64,000 nucleotides of DNA from Mastacembelus armatus (lineage: Eukaryota > Chordata > Actinopteri > Synbranchiformes > Mastacembelidae), in contig NC_046646.1 in assembly GCF_900324485.2 (NCBI RefSeq), positions 18,129,156 to 18,193,155 on the forward strand, written 5' to 3'. Each line of letters opens with the position of its first letter. Position 1 is the stretch's first letter. Below, piece after piece: positions 11,113 to 22,912 of this stretch. The notes beneath the pieces are model-generated. The model saw only the letters and a program-made list of their open reading frames with translations. It did no database searches and was not told where the DNA came from. Position numbers and translations under genes: made by a program.

Positions 11113-14100
11113 CTGCAGGTACTAACCAGGCCCTGTTTAGCAGGCCTAATTAAAAGTACTCATTCTGTAAATGTCCAGTGAGTGATACATTATTATATAT
11201 TACGTCATTGGATTTTTAATATTGATACCAAAATGTGTAAGAAGCAAGTTATTGTTGTAGCTGGTCAGGGTGGAGTTCATTTGAACTACTTTTAAAAACT
11301 AGTGTACCAGAGCCCAGTGGTTTTCAGTCTCAGTCTAGGACTTAGGCACCTTCACAGGCCCACATGACAAATCTGTAATGAATAATGTGGCAAGAAAAGG
11401 GAATAAATCATTTTTTACACTTTAGGCTTGGAACTATTTTAAATTACATCTTTGGGAATATAAGCTTATTGAAGGTTAGATTAATTATGAAAGAGTAAAT
11501 GTTCTGAGAATAATCAAAGTTATATCTGGATCCATTTACAAAACTATTAAAAGTGAGGACTGAACAGGGGACAGTGATGCATTATGGGTTGTAAGCCCAA
11601 ATTTGTTTGGTTAGTGAAGTTGGACTCAAATGTTTGTTCGTCTTACAGGAAAAACAACTAAAAGAAATACCCACAGGTGGCAGATAATAAGTAAGTAACG
11701 TTATGGGGAATTCATAAAATGTCCTGAGGTGTTTTTTAGAAATAACAAAATGTTGAAATGAAAATTGATGACATTTTCGACCGATCGGCAGGAAAACACA
11801 CCAGGAAGAGTGAAGATTTTCTAAGCAACATCTGAAAATACACTCGGGACATGACAAAGGTTTATTTCATTAAAACTCTTTCAAAACGAGCTAAAACGTA
11901 CTTCTAAAAAAATAAAATGTTTTAATGAGCAGGGTTACGGGCCTGAAGTTCGCTTCTGATTTGACGAATAGCCCCAGTTTGTGAACGAGGTTAGCGGCGT
12001 AATTTGACGCACAGGTGGGCTAACTATCGGTTTTTATATAAACCGATTAACCCATGATCAGTGAAAAACCCAGAAGGTTTTTTTAAAAAACACTTCAGTC
12101 TCCAGAAACTACTCTGAACCTTTAAAAGGTTTTCAATCAGTTTCTCTAAGTCCGTACAGCGTCGAATGAGAAGCTAACTTCAACATCTTGTCACATTTAG
12201 TTTAAGCTAACTAGGTTAAGACTAACTTTCTAACCTTAGGTAAACAGTTCATCAGCTAGCTGCTATGCTAAGTTAACTAAAAGTGAGCACTAACGACGTT
12301 AAGATTCTCAGTTGTTTTGCTGAGGAATTTATTAATCACCCAAGGGTCGCTCCTCAGGTTTCTAATGGTTGAACTTGTTGACCTTAAGTTACCCCTGTAG
12401 TTAACCAGTCAGTCAAAACAAAGTTTCTTGGCCTCAGCCTGCATTTCCTGGCAGAGAAATTAGCTAGAGCTTAGCTAGACTAGTTAATGAACCTAAAATA
12501 ATCTGCCAGTCAGTCACTAATGAATGGTTTTCCTACAGTTATATTCTTATTTGTATATTTGTATTTTCAATAATTTCTCTCTTAGATTACTGTAATGCAA
12601 GTTTAAGAAAAACACTGAAGGCTGATGCAGAAATAAGAGCCATGTTTTCATGTTTTCACCAAATGACCAAAAAGACAGAGAGAGTGATTTGTGGTTTCTC
12701 TACAGTTTGGAGTTGCTCATAATAAATGAAAGTTTTGAGACATGATCAGATGGACAGCCACCAAATTGTTCTGAGCCCTGCCACAGCTAAGCTCTGCTAC
12801 AGGTTTCCACTGTGTTGACATTTTTTGCTGCTAGAGCCTGTTTGTAGCATTGCACCTTATGGGGCAAAACAAGCAAACTGATGACTTCACACTGGGCTTT
12901 TTTATTTAATTGGTGATTCACATTTTGACCAGTAGAGGGCAGAAATGTATCAGAACAAAATACTGAAATGTTGAGAGTCAAAGATAAGTTGTTTTTTAAT
13001 GTAACTATTATTCATTTAGAGGTATTTAAGTTATAAGACTTATTATGAACAAGATATACTGTGCTTAGATATGTAGGTACAGATGCCAAAGCCTGCCAAC
13101 ATTTGAAAAATAATTTTATTTTTACAGCTACATTTTCTTTTTGAAGTTAATTGGTGTCCTTTGAGCTGTAACACTAAGGGCCCTGTGTCAAAAGACAACT
13201 TTCATTTAATGTGAATAACTGTGACTGTCACCCAAATGACACTACTTAAAGCAATAACCAATAAGCAAATGATAGCAAATAAGGTGGCATATAGTGGCAA
13301 ATTCTAAAAGTTTTTCTGTATTTCCAGTTCATCTCAGGACAAAAGTTAGTATGTTAATAAATAATATACAGCTTAATTAAAGAAATGTCAGAGTCCCAGT
13401 GTAATAGTGTAAAAGAAACCCCTGTGGTTTAAACTCTTGTACATCTTGCATACAACTTACAAAAACAAAAGTACTTGAACAATAATAAACTATCTATCTA
13501 TAAATCTATGTGATAAATATTTTTGTGTGTGTCTGCTCATAGGATGCGGGGGGGTGGGGGGGTAACCCCTTAGGATCAATTAGTCAGTTCAATCATAACA
13601 GCTTTAAGGAAGACTGTCGCCTTCTGGGAAACAGGCTGGCATGAGGAGAAAAACAAATCAGGTCTCTCCTGAGAGCAATTGAAAAAGTACAGTGGCATTG
13701 TAGTGGGATTCCCCTGGGCCAGCCTGCAGGAGAGTTGGAAAACCTGTTTGTAAGTTAAGCCAAAGTAAATTTAAGTGAACTCTATAACCCATGATGCAAT
13801 CCATGATAACCTTTGGGCTCTCTTTAGTTGTGAAAGTATACATGCAACTTATGTCATGAAATGGGTTCAACCACATTCACTACTCACTACTACAACCTTT
13901 TTGTAGTACATAAGTTACTTATTATTGCCAAAATGTAACAAAGCATAACACAATAAAAATGTATCCAAAAAAAAGAAAAATAACATATAAACTTTTTTTT
14001 ACCTATGAATATTTTCTTAGTCTTCTCCAAAATCTGGGATGTTTTTCAGGCCTTCTCATTGTTTTTATCATATTCAGTGAATTACTGTAACAGAAACTAA

Positions 14101-14270
14101 CATTGCTACTGTGTTTTGACTAGTGCAGTTATTGCTGCAGCTACAACAAGCAGTAATGCCTCTACAGCGTCAGTTACCATGAGCTCCGACATTTTCCTAC
14201 TATGTGCATTAGGAAAATGCCAGGCATCTACAGCTTGAGTAGAGTGGATTTGCAGAAAGTGGAGTGGATT
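11113..14270. other. Gene-poor interval with a CpG-containing stretch
   Basis: No protein similarity is recognisable. From about 11760 to 12480 CpG dinucleotides are more frequent than around it, with GCTAGCTAAC-like words, as is sometimes seen at promoters of ordinary genes. No convincing exon follows. A (G)7TGGGGGGG run lies at about 13549-13561. Confidence 0.4.
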
Positions 14271-14667
14271 TAGGCAGACTTGGTCCAACTGCCAACAAGG
14301 GAGTAAAGAATAGTTCAGTTAACTTCTTCCTCATGAGAAGTGCAAGAAGCAAACAATCACAGAGAAGTAGTCAAAAGAAATAAAAACTATGAAACACCTG
14401 GTACCACAAAGTTTTTGGACATGCAGTGTTGCGTAAAAAACCCCAACAAAAAATATGTTTAAATGTATTAATTTATTTTTTTTACTGCCATTGAAGTAAT
14501 GGCTTATTTCTGAGTATAGTACATTAAAACTAAAACTTTTTACTTTGAGCTTTAAGTATATTTGCACTTCTGGGTAGTTTTCAGCTTTTTAGGTTTAGGT
14601 CAATAGTAAGTTCTTAGTGGGATATTATCCTTTTGGTTTAGTGCCCAAAGGTCATGACAACAAATAA
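14271..14667. repeat. Direct repeat copy 1 (~395 bp)
   Basis: Begins TAGGCAGACTTGGTCC and ends AAAGGTCATGACAACAAATAA. It matches 16848-17242 in the same orientation with scattered substitutions and small indels, including a variable poly-T/TTA stretch. No terminal inverted repeats or coding sequence are seen. It is either a segmental duplication or two copies of an unnamed interspersed repeat. Confidence 0.8.
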
Positions 14668-16847
14668 GTTAAACACGTTTTATAAAAGCAATTCTTTAAC
14701 AATTGCTTCCTTTATTAAACAAATCAACTTAAAAATGAAAGGATAAAAACAAAAAGTTTAGCTGCAGCCCTGCTGTGTATGTTAGAGATACCATGATATT
14801 GTGATACTATTTGAATTAACAGGTGGTTGATTCCCTCAACAGGGTAATTGTATTTTTTTATTTTTACACAATGTAGTATGGTATAATGAACTCATCCCTG
14901 CAGGCCTGAGGCAGTGGCTGTATGCCATCATTTTGCTCTCTTTACTTTCTGAAGACATGTCTCTGTGGGAGAATCTGAACACCTATAATATCCTCAGGGA
15001 GTCAATTTCATTAATTTGGCCGCAATACCTTAATAGTAAATCCCAACAGATAATACTTCATATAATAGTTTCGGTTTGTGGCCCTGGAGCTTAAATAGTC
15101 TCCTGAGTAGGTTCTGATATAGTTTTATGCACTGCACACACTATGCCAATTGAAATTAATTAGAAATGAACTGAAATGAAATGAAATGACTTAAGTGTTG
15201 AAATTAAACAACTTTTTGAGATTTTTTATATTCTTGCCACTGCATTGATTGATCTTAATTTAATTATCTGTCCAAATATATATAAAGCTTCAGATTATTG
15301 TTTTTGCACACCATTAAAGTAGAGCTAGAATCTAAAAATAAAGTGCCAAAAATATGTTTACCAACTCACTTGAAGTGATCCATTTGTTAATTAGTTTTGT
15401 AAACAGACCTCAGGTGAATTTGGAAAACTAGGTCCAAGTAATGCTGCAGTCCTGACGTTGTATGACATTTAAGTAAATTGAAATATGAGAAATAAGCTTA
15501 AGATGAGTAATGAAACTCTCATCATGTCTCTGCACCAAATGTGAAGCTAAGGCCACTAGCTGGCTGCCTTAGTTTAACATAAATATGGGAAACAAGGGTA
15601 ATCAGCTAAAAAAAAAAACAAGCGGGAAAAAAAAGAAAATGTCTACCAGCATCTGTGAAGCTCATGCTTATCATGCTTAGTGATTGAGTACAAAATCAGC
15701 AATTTCTGGTTTTACAGATTATTACATGCTGGAACTGTTTCTTGTTCAGGTAGTTAAATCAATGTACTTCTATAAATCTGATCCTTTCAGGTGCCAAACC
15801 AGTCACCTATCCCTACAGCCTTGCTTGTTTGAAACTCCTGACCAGCTGGAAAAATCACATTAGGGAATGTGGGTATGTAACATTTCTCTTCTTACATTTA
15901 GTTACTTTCAGAAAGTACTCCTAAACAAGCAATCAAACCATCGACCAACAATGAATGCTGTAGGAGTACCCCGGTCTGTAAATGTTACGGTTTACAAGCT
16001 TTTTTAGAGCTTTTACAAGCTTTTTTTTTAGATTTTGAATCTATTCCATGGAGTCTTGATTTAATTCAGAGTTGTTGGTGGCAGCGTTTTCATTGCACTG
16101 TGTTATGAATTCACTTGTTTCCTTAATTCACTGAAATGCAATATGAAATATAAACATGAATAAGGTAAGTAGTTGTTTTTTGTTTTTGTTTTAAACCATG
16201 GTGCAGTGTGTTTAGTTAGCCAGTCTTGTTTGTGATGACATTTGAAGTATTGAAAAGTAATTGAACAGTACTTGAATGATATTGAAGTATGACATTTATG
16301 AATTCATCTTTCATCTCAAAATCTTTTCAAGGGGCAATTTTCACCCGTTATAAACACGATACCAATTTATGTTGCTCATATTGCCCGATTTAGCGTTTGG
16401 GTTCTACAGGATGTCGTTATAATCTTATGTAGTATGTTGAATTATGTTTTTTTTTCTTGTTTTGTTTTGTTTTAAAAACTGAAACACACTCCGATTTGGT
16501 ATGAGAAGCCAGTTTGGATGTTTACAGATGCTCTGCCAGTGATTCTGCATGAATTGTAATCACAGTGCTCAAAAAATGTATTCCCTCATTAAACAAGGAC
16601 AAATAGATATTTATTTAATGCTAATTGTTCCTATTACAGTTATCCAGGTCATGAAGAACTTTGTAACTACATGAGGTAATGTAATACAATGTCTAACAAC
16701 TTAACTCCCCCATCTACCCACCCCCACCCTTCAAAATCCCCTCTAGAATGTAACCTGCAGTCTGGGACGAAGTGTTTACCACTCTATTCAGTATGTGTCA
16801 TCATCCTGCAAGGGCGCGATCGACAAACAACTCATTAACAGCCTCAT
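14668..16847. other. Intergenic, no gene recognised
   Basis: A+T-rich sequence with homopolymer runs (poly-A near 15605, poly-T near 16020 and 16446). There are no credible open frames or repeat termini. Confidence 0.45.
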
Positions 16848-17242
16848 TAGGCAGACTTGGTCCAACTGCCAACAAGGGAGTAAAGAATAGTTCAGTTGTT
16901 AACTTCTTCCTTATGAGAAGTGCAAGAAGCAAACAATCCCAGAGAAGAAGTCAAAAGAAATAAAAACTATGAAACACCTGGTCCCACAAAGTTTTTGGAC
17001 ATGCAGTATTACATGATTAAATGTACTAACATTTTTTTTTTTTTTTTTTACTGCCATTGAAGTAATGGCTTATTTCTGCATATTAGTACATTTAAACTAA
17101 AACTTTTTAATTTGAGCTTTATGTATATTTGCACTTCTGAGTAGTTTTCAGCTGTCTGTTATTTTTAGGTTTAGGTCAATAGTAAGTTCTTAGTAGGATA
17201 TTATCCTTTTGTTTAGTGCCCAAAGGTCATGACAACAAATAA
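16848..17242. repeat. Direct repeat copy 2 (~395 bp)
   Basis: Second copy of the 14271-14667 sequence, about 2.58 kb away and in the same orientation. It includes an expanded T-run at about 17032-17050 not present at that length in copy 1. Divergence is modest by eye. Confidence 0.8.
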
Positions 17243-18229
17243 AGGTATGTGAAATGATGGTCAATCAAGTGTCATCTTTAGGTTTAGCTCCCATTTTACT
17301 ATGATGGTCAAGTGCAACACCTTTATCGCTTGACTGTCATTCTCACATTTTGTATTAATCAGTTAATCATTAATATTAAAGAACAAGGAATTGATATGCT
17401 TTGGCACTTTGAGCAGGGACATGACCACTTTTTGTACTGTCTGACAAAGCCAGCAGGAGCTCAGGAAAGTTGGTATTGTGGTCACAGTGCTAACTTGAGG
17501 CTACTGTTCTCGACCTCTTCTGTTTCTTGGCTGTGCCATAAGATTCAGTCCATGAAAGTCATGAACAAAATCAGTAACAAAAGACAGTCTTGGTGGAGTC
17601 AGACACATCCAGCATTCATTCAAAACTTGCTTGACCACTGCTTTAGAGTCCAACATGCTTTAACTCTTGCTGAGTACATAGTTCAAAAGGTGGAAAGCAA
17701 TAGATATGGCACCTGCATTTGCAATACGTGCCGACCATCGTAGACCATCTGTAATGTAATGCCTTCAGGTCTTTTGTAAAGTAAGCTGGGTTTATGCTGG
17801 ATGGAAAAAGTTAATGGGAGACCCATTGAAGATTACTAGAGCATAGCTTTTTTTCTTTAGAGTGAGTTTTGGATTTTTGTTATGTACAGCAACACAAATG
17901 GGGCATGTTGTTGATGATCATCTGGAATCCTGCTTTAATGAATCCATCAATGAGCTCATTTTGGTTCTTTAATTATGAACATGGTCACTGTAGGTTATTT
18001 TGACCAAATCCCACATACATTGCTCAAAATGTGTGACAAATTAATCCATGACAGAAAGTAATCTTTAGCAAATGTATGGTTGAGAATGTTTTTGACTGCC
18101 TTTTGACATCCTTATTAAGAACAAATGCTCTTTGGAGGTGAATGCTCAAGACAGGATAAGGAAATGGCAAAGTAATGCGAAAGACCATTGCCTTGTTGGT
18201 TTTGGACTTTTTACTATTTGCTCACAATC
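17243..18229. other. Unassigned interval; 143-codon open frame
   Basis: A frame of 143 codons on the plus strand (17312-17743) is the longest open frame in this gene-poor stretch. I recognise no domain in it or in its antisense; the antisense has Cys/His-containing segments loosely like a degraded transposon protein. It is left as unassigned. Confidence 0.3.
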
Positions 18230-18450
18230 AAAAAACTATAGAACATGTAATTGCTATGTACTGTCTAAAATATCCAAGGTCCAGGAAAAGAGTGAAGACC
18301 TTTAAAACCTGAACAGCTCATCTTTTATTAGTGGCAGTCTGTCTAGTAATTGTCATACTTTCTATGGGTACAACTACGCATCCACATGCAATGTCTCTTT
18401 CCTGTCTTTGACCTCTGTTCTTGCTCCCATGTTAAATTCAAGCTTCAGCA
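18230..18450 (+). pseudogene. Block-A OR relic (IL3-TM7 part)
   Basis: Degraded stretch matching the end of TM5 through the start of TM7 of block-A receptors: the AGAGTGAAGACCTTTAAAACCTG segment (KAFKTC loop), then CATCTTTTATTAGTGGCAGTC, CATCCACATGCAATG (HPNAR equivalent) and CTGACCTCTGTTCTTGCTCCC. Frames are broken and both ends are missing. It shows that block A once reached further left. Confidence 0.7.
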
Positions 18451-18844
18451 AAGACCAACAGCTGTGGTGAAATTAGATACATTTGTGACAGTCCACAAAC
18501 AAGGATTGTAATAATTTATTATGAAATCAAATAAGATGGTGCAATATTACAGTCTATACTGTAACAGATATGACAGCACTAGCATTCTGCTAATTGTTTT
18601 AAATTTGTCCTAAAAAGTGGTAACTGCAAGTTTATACAGCAAACCCATTACTGTTACTAGTTTGTGTTTGATTAATTTGTCTTGATGGAGCCTGCTGAAT
18701 ATCAGAATATTTACTTCTCACAGAGAGAAAAATCCAAGTGGTCCTCTCTGCTTATTGGTCAGATGTGTCTGCTGCAGGGACAAAAAACGTAAATACAGGA
18801 AAAGGATCCTGTTTTGTGTACTACTGCATGGTAAATACTGTATA

Positions 18845-19045
18845 TTTATTTTGTTTACTTACCTCTATATTGGCTATGCTTTGACTAAAGTGACCACAGT
18901 TTAAGAAAGAGTGAAAACCTGCACAGCTCATCTTTCATTAGTGGCAATCTATTTTCTCCCAATAATAATCACTTTTGTCTACTTGGGAAATATACATCCA
19001 AATGCCAGGACTATAAATCTCTCTCTGACTACAGTCTGACTTCAC
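18845..19045 (+). pseudogene. Block-A OR relic (TM5-TM7 start)
   Basis: Closely follows the 19686 gene from TTTACTTACCTCTATATTGGCTATG (TM5) through AGAGTGAAAACCTGCACAGC and CATCCAAATGCCAGGACTATA to CTCTCTCTGACT. Part of the KALKTC loop is deleted, and the N-terminal two thirds and the C-tail are absent. It lies directly upstream of the intact gene 19686. Confidence 0.75.
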
Positions 19046-19504
19046 TACTGTTACTGTTACAAATAGTACTGCATTTTTAATATAATGGCAACACATATGC
19101 ATAAAACTATAAAACTGAAACTTGTATCCATCAATGAAATAAATCAGATTACAGTCGAATATTGCATTTGAAAAGTAACAGTGATTTTAGTGTTTGTTTC
19201 TGTTTTTTTGTTTGCCATCATTTGCGCTTTGTAGAGAAACAAAATATTGGATTCAATTAAAACATCACAAAAATGTATGAAGATTGAGTTTGTATGCATG
19301 AATGAAATATTTTTATAGCTCAATTACTGAAATGGAAATAGTCTGAAACATAGTACCCCATACTGGTGCATAATCAAAAGTAAAAGGAACTGTGTGTTAA
19401 ACAGTACTTTAAGTATAGGCTTACAGTTTAAAGTTGTACTTGAGATTTTGATAAGTCATTTGAATATATAGAGTGAGTATATCGAACTGAAAAAGGGTTT
19501 GTCT

Positions 19505-19640
19505 AGTGTTGAGTGAGTTACATAGAAGAGACACAGGGGGATCAGCCATTGATCGTATTTGTCGAAAGATCACAATAGCTACTCCTGTGAGAACAGTTAA
19601 AGCTTGAGCGAGCGGTGAAGAGGACATCCATTTACTTTAC
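19505..19640 (+). promoter_or_regulatory. Block-A upstream module (gene 19686)
   Basis: Diverged copy of the 5' flank shared by block-A genes: GAGTTACATAGAAGAGACACAGGGGG, then CAGTTAAAGCTTGAGCGAG, matching ACAAAGTTAAAGCTTGACAGAG in the 23.7 kb and 29.0 kb copies. Conservation outside the coding region points to a duplicated proximal promoter/5'UTR. No TATA box is certain. Confidence 0.5.
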
Positions 19641-19685
19641 ATGGATCATTGTACTGTTGACAGAAGAAGTTACATTAATTTGACA

Positions 19686-20657
19686 ATGAACCTTTTCAAC
19701 TCAGCTCTTGGGAAGAACATCACTTTGGTGCGTCCTGCATATTTTTTAATAAGTGGTTTTTCTGGTATCCCAAATGTTATCTATTATTATGTGTTTCTTC
19801 TTTTTCTTTATATAGTTTCATTGCTTGCAAACACAGTTGTGATGGGGATAATATGCTTGGATCCTAATCTGAGAACTCCAAAATATATAGCAGTTTTTAA
19901 TCTAGCATTTGTTGACCTGTTTGGTAGCTCTGCTCTGGTGCCGAAGGTTCTTGACATCTTTCTGTTTGACCATCCCTACATCCCATATAATGACTGCTTG
20001 ACATTTATGTTTTTCTGCTTTACCTGCCTTTCAATGCAGGCTCTTAACCTGGTTGCACTTGCCTATGACAGACTGATAGCTATTATCTTCCCACTGCATT
20101 ATCAAGTGAAGATCACCCACAGGTTCATGTTTTCTTTGATTGCCTCTTTCTGGCTCTTTATTATAATCTCTGTACTTATTGCAGCAGGTCTTCTCACAAG
20201 ACTTTCCTTTTGCAAATCTGTAGTTATTGACAGTTATTTCTGTGACCATGGCCAGATTTACCGGCTGGCCTGCAATGACAGTACACCGAGCTATGTCATG
20301 GGTCTGTTGTTCATAGTTCTTATTCTTTTTCTTCCACTTATATTTATCTTGTTTACTTACCTCTATATTGGCTATTCTCTGACCAAAGTGTCCACAGTTC
20401 ATGAAAGAGTGAAGGCTTTGAAAACCTGCACAGCTCATCTTTCATTAGTGGCAATCTATTTCCTCCCAATAATAATCACCATGGCCTTCATGGGAAATAT
20501 ACATCCAAACGCCAGGATTATAAACCTGTCTCTGACCTCTGTCTTTCCTCCTACATTGAACCCAATCATTTATGTTCTTCAGACAGAGGAAATCAAAAAA
20601 TCTATGAAAAGGTTGTTTAAAATCAGAGTGGGTTCCAAAATTGCAATAAAAAAATAA
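19686..20657 (+). CDS. Olfactory receptor, block A (323 aa)
   Basis: Single-exon seven-helix odorant receptor. The start chosen is the internal ATG shared by the intact A genes; it gives 323 residues, the same as genes 29200 and 32545. An in-frame ATG at 19641 would add 15 residues. Visible: NIT sequon at 11-13, TM1 near 32-57 with N49, VDL with D77, Cys104 before TM3, AYDR at 126-129, the second extracellular loop with SFCKS...YFCDHG...ACND cysteines, KALKTC, HPNAR, NPIIY in TM7 and a basic tail ending IAIKK. Codons from about 48 to past 260 are nearly identical to gene 29200 while the ends differ, suggesting gene conversion. The subfamily is teleost OR; ligand unknown. I think it functional because frame and all key residues are kept. 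Confidence 0.93.
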   Translation: MNLFNSALGKNITLVRPAYFLISGFSGIPNVIYYYVFLLFLYIVSLLANTVVMGIICLDPNLRTPKYIAVFNLAFVDLFGSSALVPKVLDIFLFDHPYIPYNDCLTFMFFCFTCLSMQALNLVALAYDRLIAIIFPLHYQVKITHRFMFSLIASFWLFIIISVLIAAGLLTRLSFCKSVVIDSYFCDHGQIYRLACNDSTPSYVMGLLFIVLILFLPLIFILFTYLYIGYSLTKVSTVHERVKALKTCTAHLSLVAIYFLPIIITMAFMGNIHPNARIINLSLTSVFPPTLNPIIYVLQTEEIKKSMKRLFKIRVGSKIAIKK

Positions 20658-21789
20658 TGTGAGTGATATTTTGAGTGTTTTTATTTGGCATTATTTGCAT
20701 TGATATAAATCAACTGTTGTAAATATTGCTTTTTTAAAATATAATGGCAACACATATGCATAAATATGAAACTTGTATTCATCAATGAAATAACACTTGT
20801 TATAGAACCACTACTGAAACATTTGTTATATTATACATGATTGCTACCCACATATTAGTTGCTACTTGTGTAAGAAAGATGAACACAAAAAGCTACTGAT
20901 AAGACTTTAGTGATGTATGCATCTTCTTGTTTGCAAGATATTTCCCAAAATTAACATTTTCTACAAAGTGCTAACAGTAATCTTCCATGTGAAATATGGA
21001 ATGCAATTTTTGCATGCAATGCAATATTTAAATGCAAGTGAAATTGCAAATAAAATGCAAATTAAACATTTAGAAAATGACAATTGTGCCACTGTAACAT
21101 AAGATATCTGTGGTGTTGATGACCTAGGGGTTATCCACCTATCAAACTCAATTTTGTCTTTCACACCTTTTTGGGCCACAAGCATTAGGCCTCAGAAAAA
21201 AATTGCTGGCTATATTTTAGGTAATTCTGTTAACGGGATTTCTGATTCCACAACACTTCAGTGATTTGACAAAAGTGACTCCTGTTGTCAAGACATACAG
21301 ATCAAGAAATGTTCATTCTCTGATTGACAGAAATAGTTATGAGTAGATAGTGGTGTTTTATAATAAAAGTATGCACTGTTAAATTTCCACATTTGTAGGG
21401 CTATTTAGTTTTGTTTGTGGCAAGGGGCTTCAACTGTAGTATTTGATTTTGATTTAAATTGTAATTATGAAAAAAAGACTGTGTGTCAGTGTCAAATTGA
21501 TTGACTTTATTTCAAACTAACTAAAAAGTAACAGTCTGTTTACTCTTTTTTTTTTATATAGTTGTCACAATTTGCATCATGGTAATGTAACAATTTACGA
21601 TTAATGTACCGATTTATTTCATTAGTAACATCACACAAATTTAGGATAACACAATTTGTATGCATCAATGCAATAATAGTTGTTTTAGAACCAGTGTTGA
21701 AATCAAAATTGTTTTAACAAAAAACATTTTTAAATTAAATGAGAAAGTGTCCAAACTTTTGACTAGTATTGTAAGTGTAACTATCATAC
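20658..21789. other. Intergenic between block-A genes
   Basis: A+T-rich spacer with no gene recognised. It contains two phrases also seen in other block-A spacers (ATAATGGCAACACATATGCATAAA, also at about 19081; AACTTGTATTCATCAATGAAATAA, also near 19122), so the 3' flank was duplicated with the receptor. Confidence 0.5.
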
Positions 21790-21985
21790 AGTAGTAGGAC
21801 TGATATGAATGCCTCCAAAATGAGATAGGTAATGCTGTGTATTTTTATGAACATGGCAGCCACTTCTCTCAACAAAGTTAAAAGTTGACAAAACTTTAAC
21901 ACCAGATAGAGAACCTCACTGCGATCTACATAAGACCAAACAGTGCTGATGTACATAAGAGGGTATTTCTCTCTATAAATTACTG
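21790..21985 (+). promoter_or_regulatory. Block-A upstream module (pseudogene 22005)
   Basis: Carries the block-A flank words CAGCCACTTCTCTCAACAAAGTTAAA, AACCTCACTGCGATCTACATAAGACC and AACAGTGCTGATG, then TCTCTATAAATTACTGTGCTG just before the coding remnant. It aligns with the modules of 23.7, 27.0 and 29.0 kb. Confidence 0.55.
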
Positions 21986-22004
21986 TGCTGTGGACAGTTT
22001 TACT

Positions 22005-22912
22005 ATGAAGTGTTTGTGGGACGTTACTTTTATACGTCCTGCGTATTTCATAATAAGTTTTAAGATAAGATTTATTGGTATACCTGATATCAAGTATTAT
22101 TATGTCTTTCTCTTTTTTGTTTATATAGTTTCAGTGTTGGGAAACACAACTGTGATGGCTGTAATATGCTTGGGTCATAATCTGAGAACTCCAAAATATG
22201 TAGCAGTTTTTAATCTAGTATTTGTGGACCTTTAACCATCCCTACATTCCATATAATGACTGCTTGACATTCTTATTTTTCTGCTATGCCTGTGTTTCAA
22301 TGCAGGCTCTTAATCTGGTTGCACTCTCCTATGACATACTGACAGGCTATTGTCCTCCCACTGCAGTACAAGGTGAAAGTGACCCACATCTTTATGTTTT
22401 TTTTGATTGACCCATTTTCTGGGTCTTTGTCATTACCATTACACTCACTGCAGTTGGCCTTCTCACAAGATATTACTACTATAAATCTGTGGTTATTAAC
22501 AGCTATTTCTGTGACTACAGTATGATATACGAGCTAATCTGTGATGACAAAAGCCCCCAAGTAGTTATTTCTTACCAGTTCTTATTCTTTGGATTCCACT
22601 GATATTTATCTTGTTAAGTTATGCATGTGTTGGTTATGCATTGTCTAAAGTAGCCACAGTTCAGGAAAGAATGAAGGCCTTTAAAACCTGCACAGCTCAT
22701 CTTTCTTTAGTGGCAGTCTTTTTTTCTACCAGTTATGATGACATATACATTTGAACCTGTACATCCAAATGCCAGGATCACAAACATGTCTCTGACTTCT
22801 CTTTCCTCCAATGTTGAATCCAATTATATATGTTTTGCAGACACAGGAAATCAAATTATCAGTGAAAAAAATATTCAAAATCAAACAGCAACATAAAATC
22901 ACAGGGATGTAA
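22005..22912 (+). pseudogene. Block-A OR pseudogene, nearly full length
   Basis: Follows gene 27203 along its whole length, from TTTATACGTCCTGCG (RPA) to the lysine-rich tail, but is disabled. About 50 bases are missing at the end of TM2, after FNLVFVDL and directly into [13 protein letters not shown]. The DRLIAI motif reads DIL with a frame change, and further indels lie in TM4-TM7 (for example in the poly-T of the TM4 segment and in TM6). The upstream block-A module is still present. A receptor lost after duplication. Confidence 0.9.

Noticed and set aside
17312-17743. 143-codon plus-strand frame as a gene
   Set aside because: No recognisable domain, low-complexity free but isolated, no promoter or splice context; kept only as unassigned.
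20031-20438. 135-codon minus-strand frame inside gene 19686, repeated at 29545-29952 and similar ones in other ORs
   Set aside because: Antisense shadow of a conserved receptor; it recurs only because the sense strand is conserved, and has no domain.
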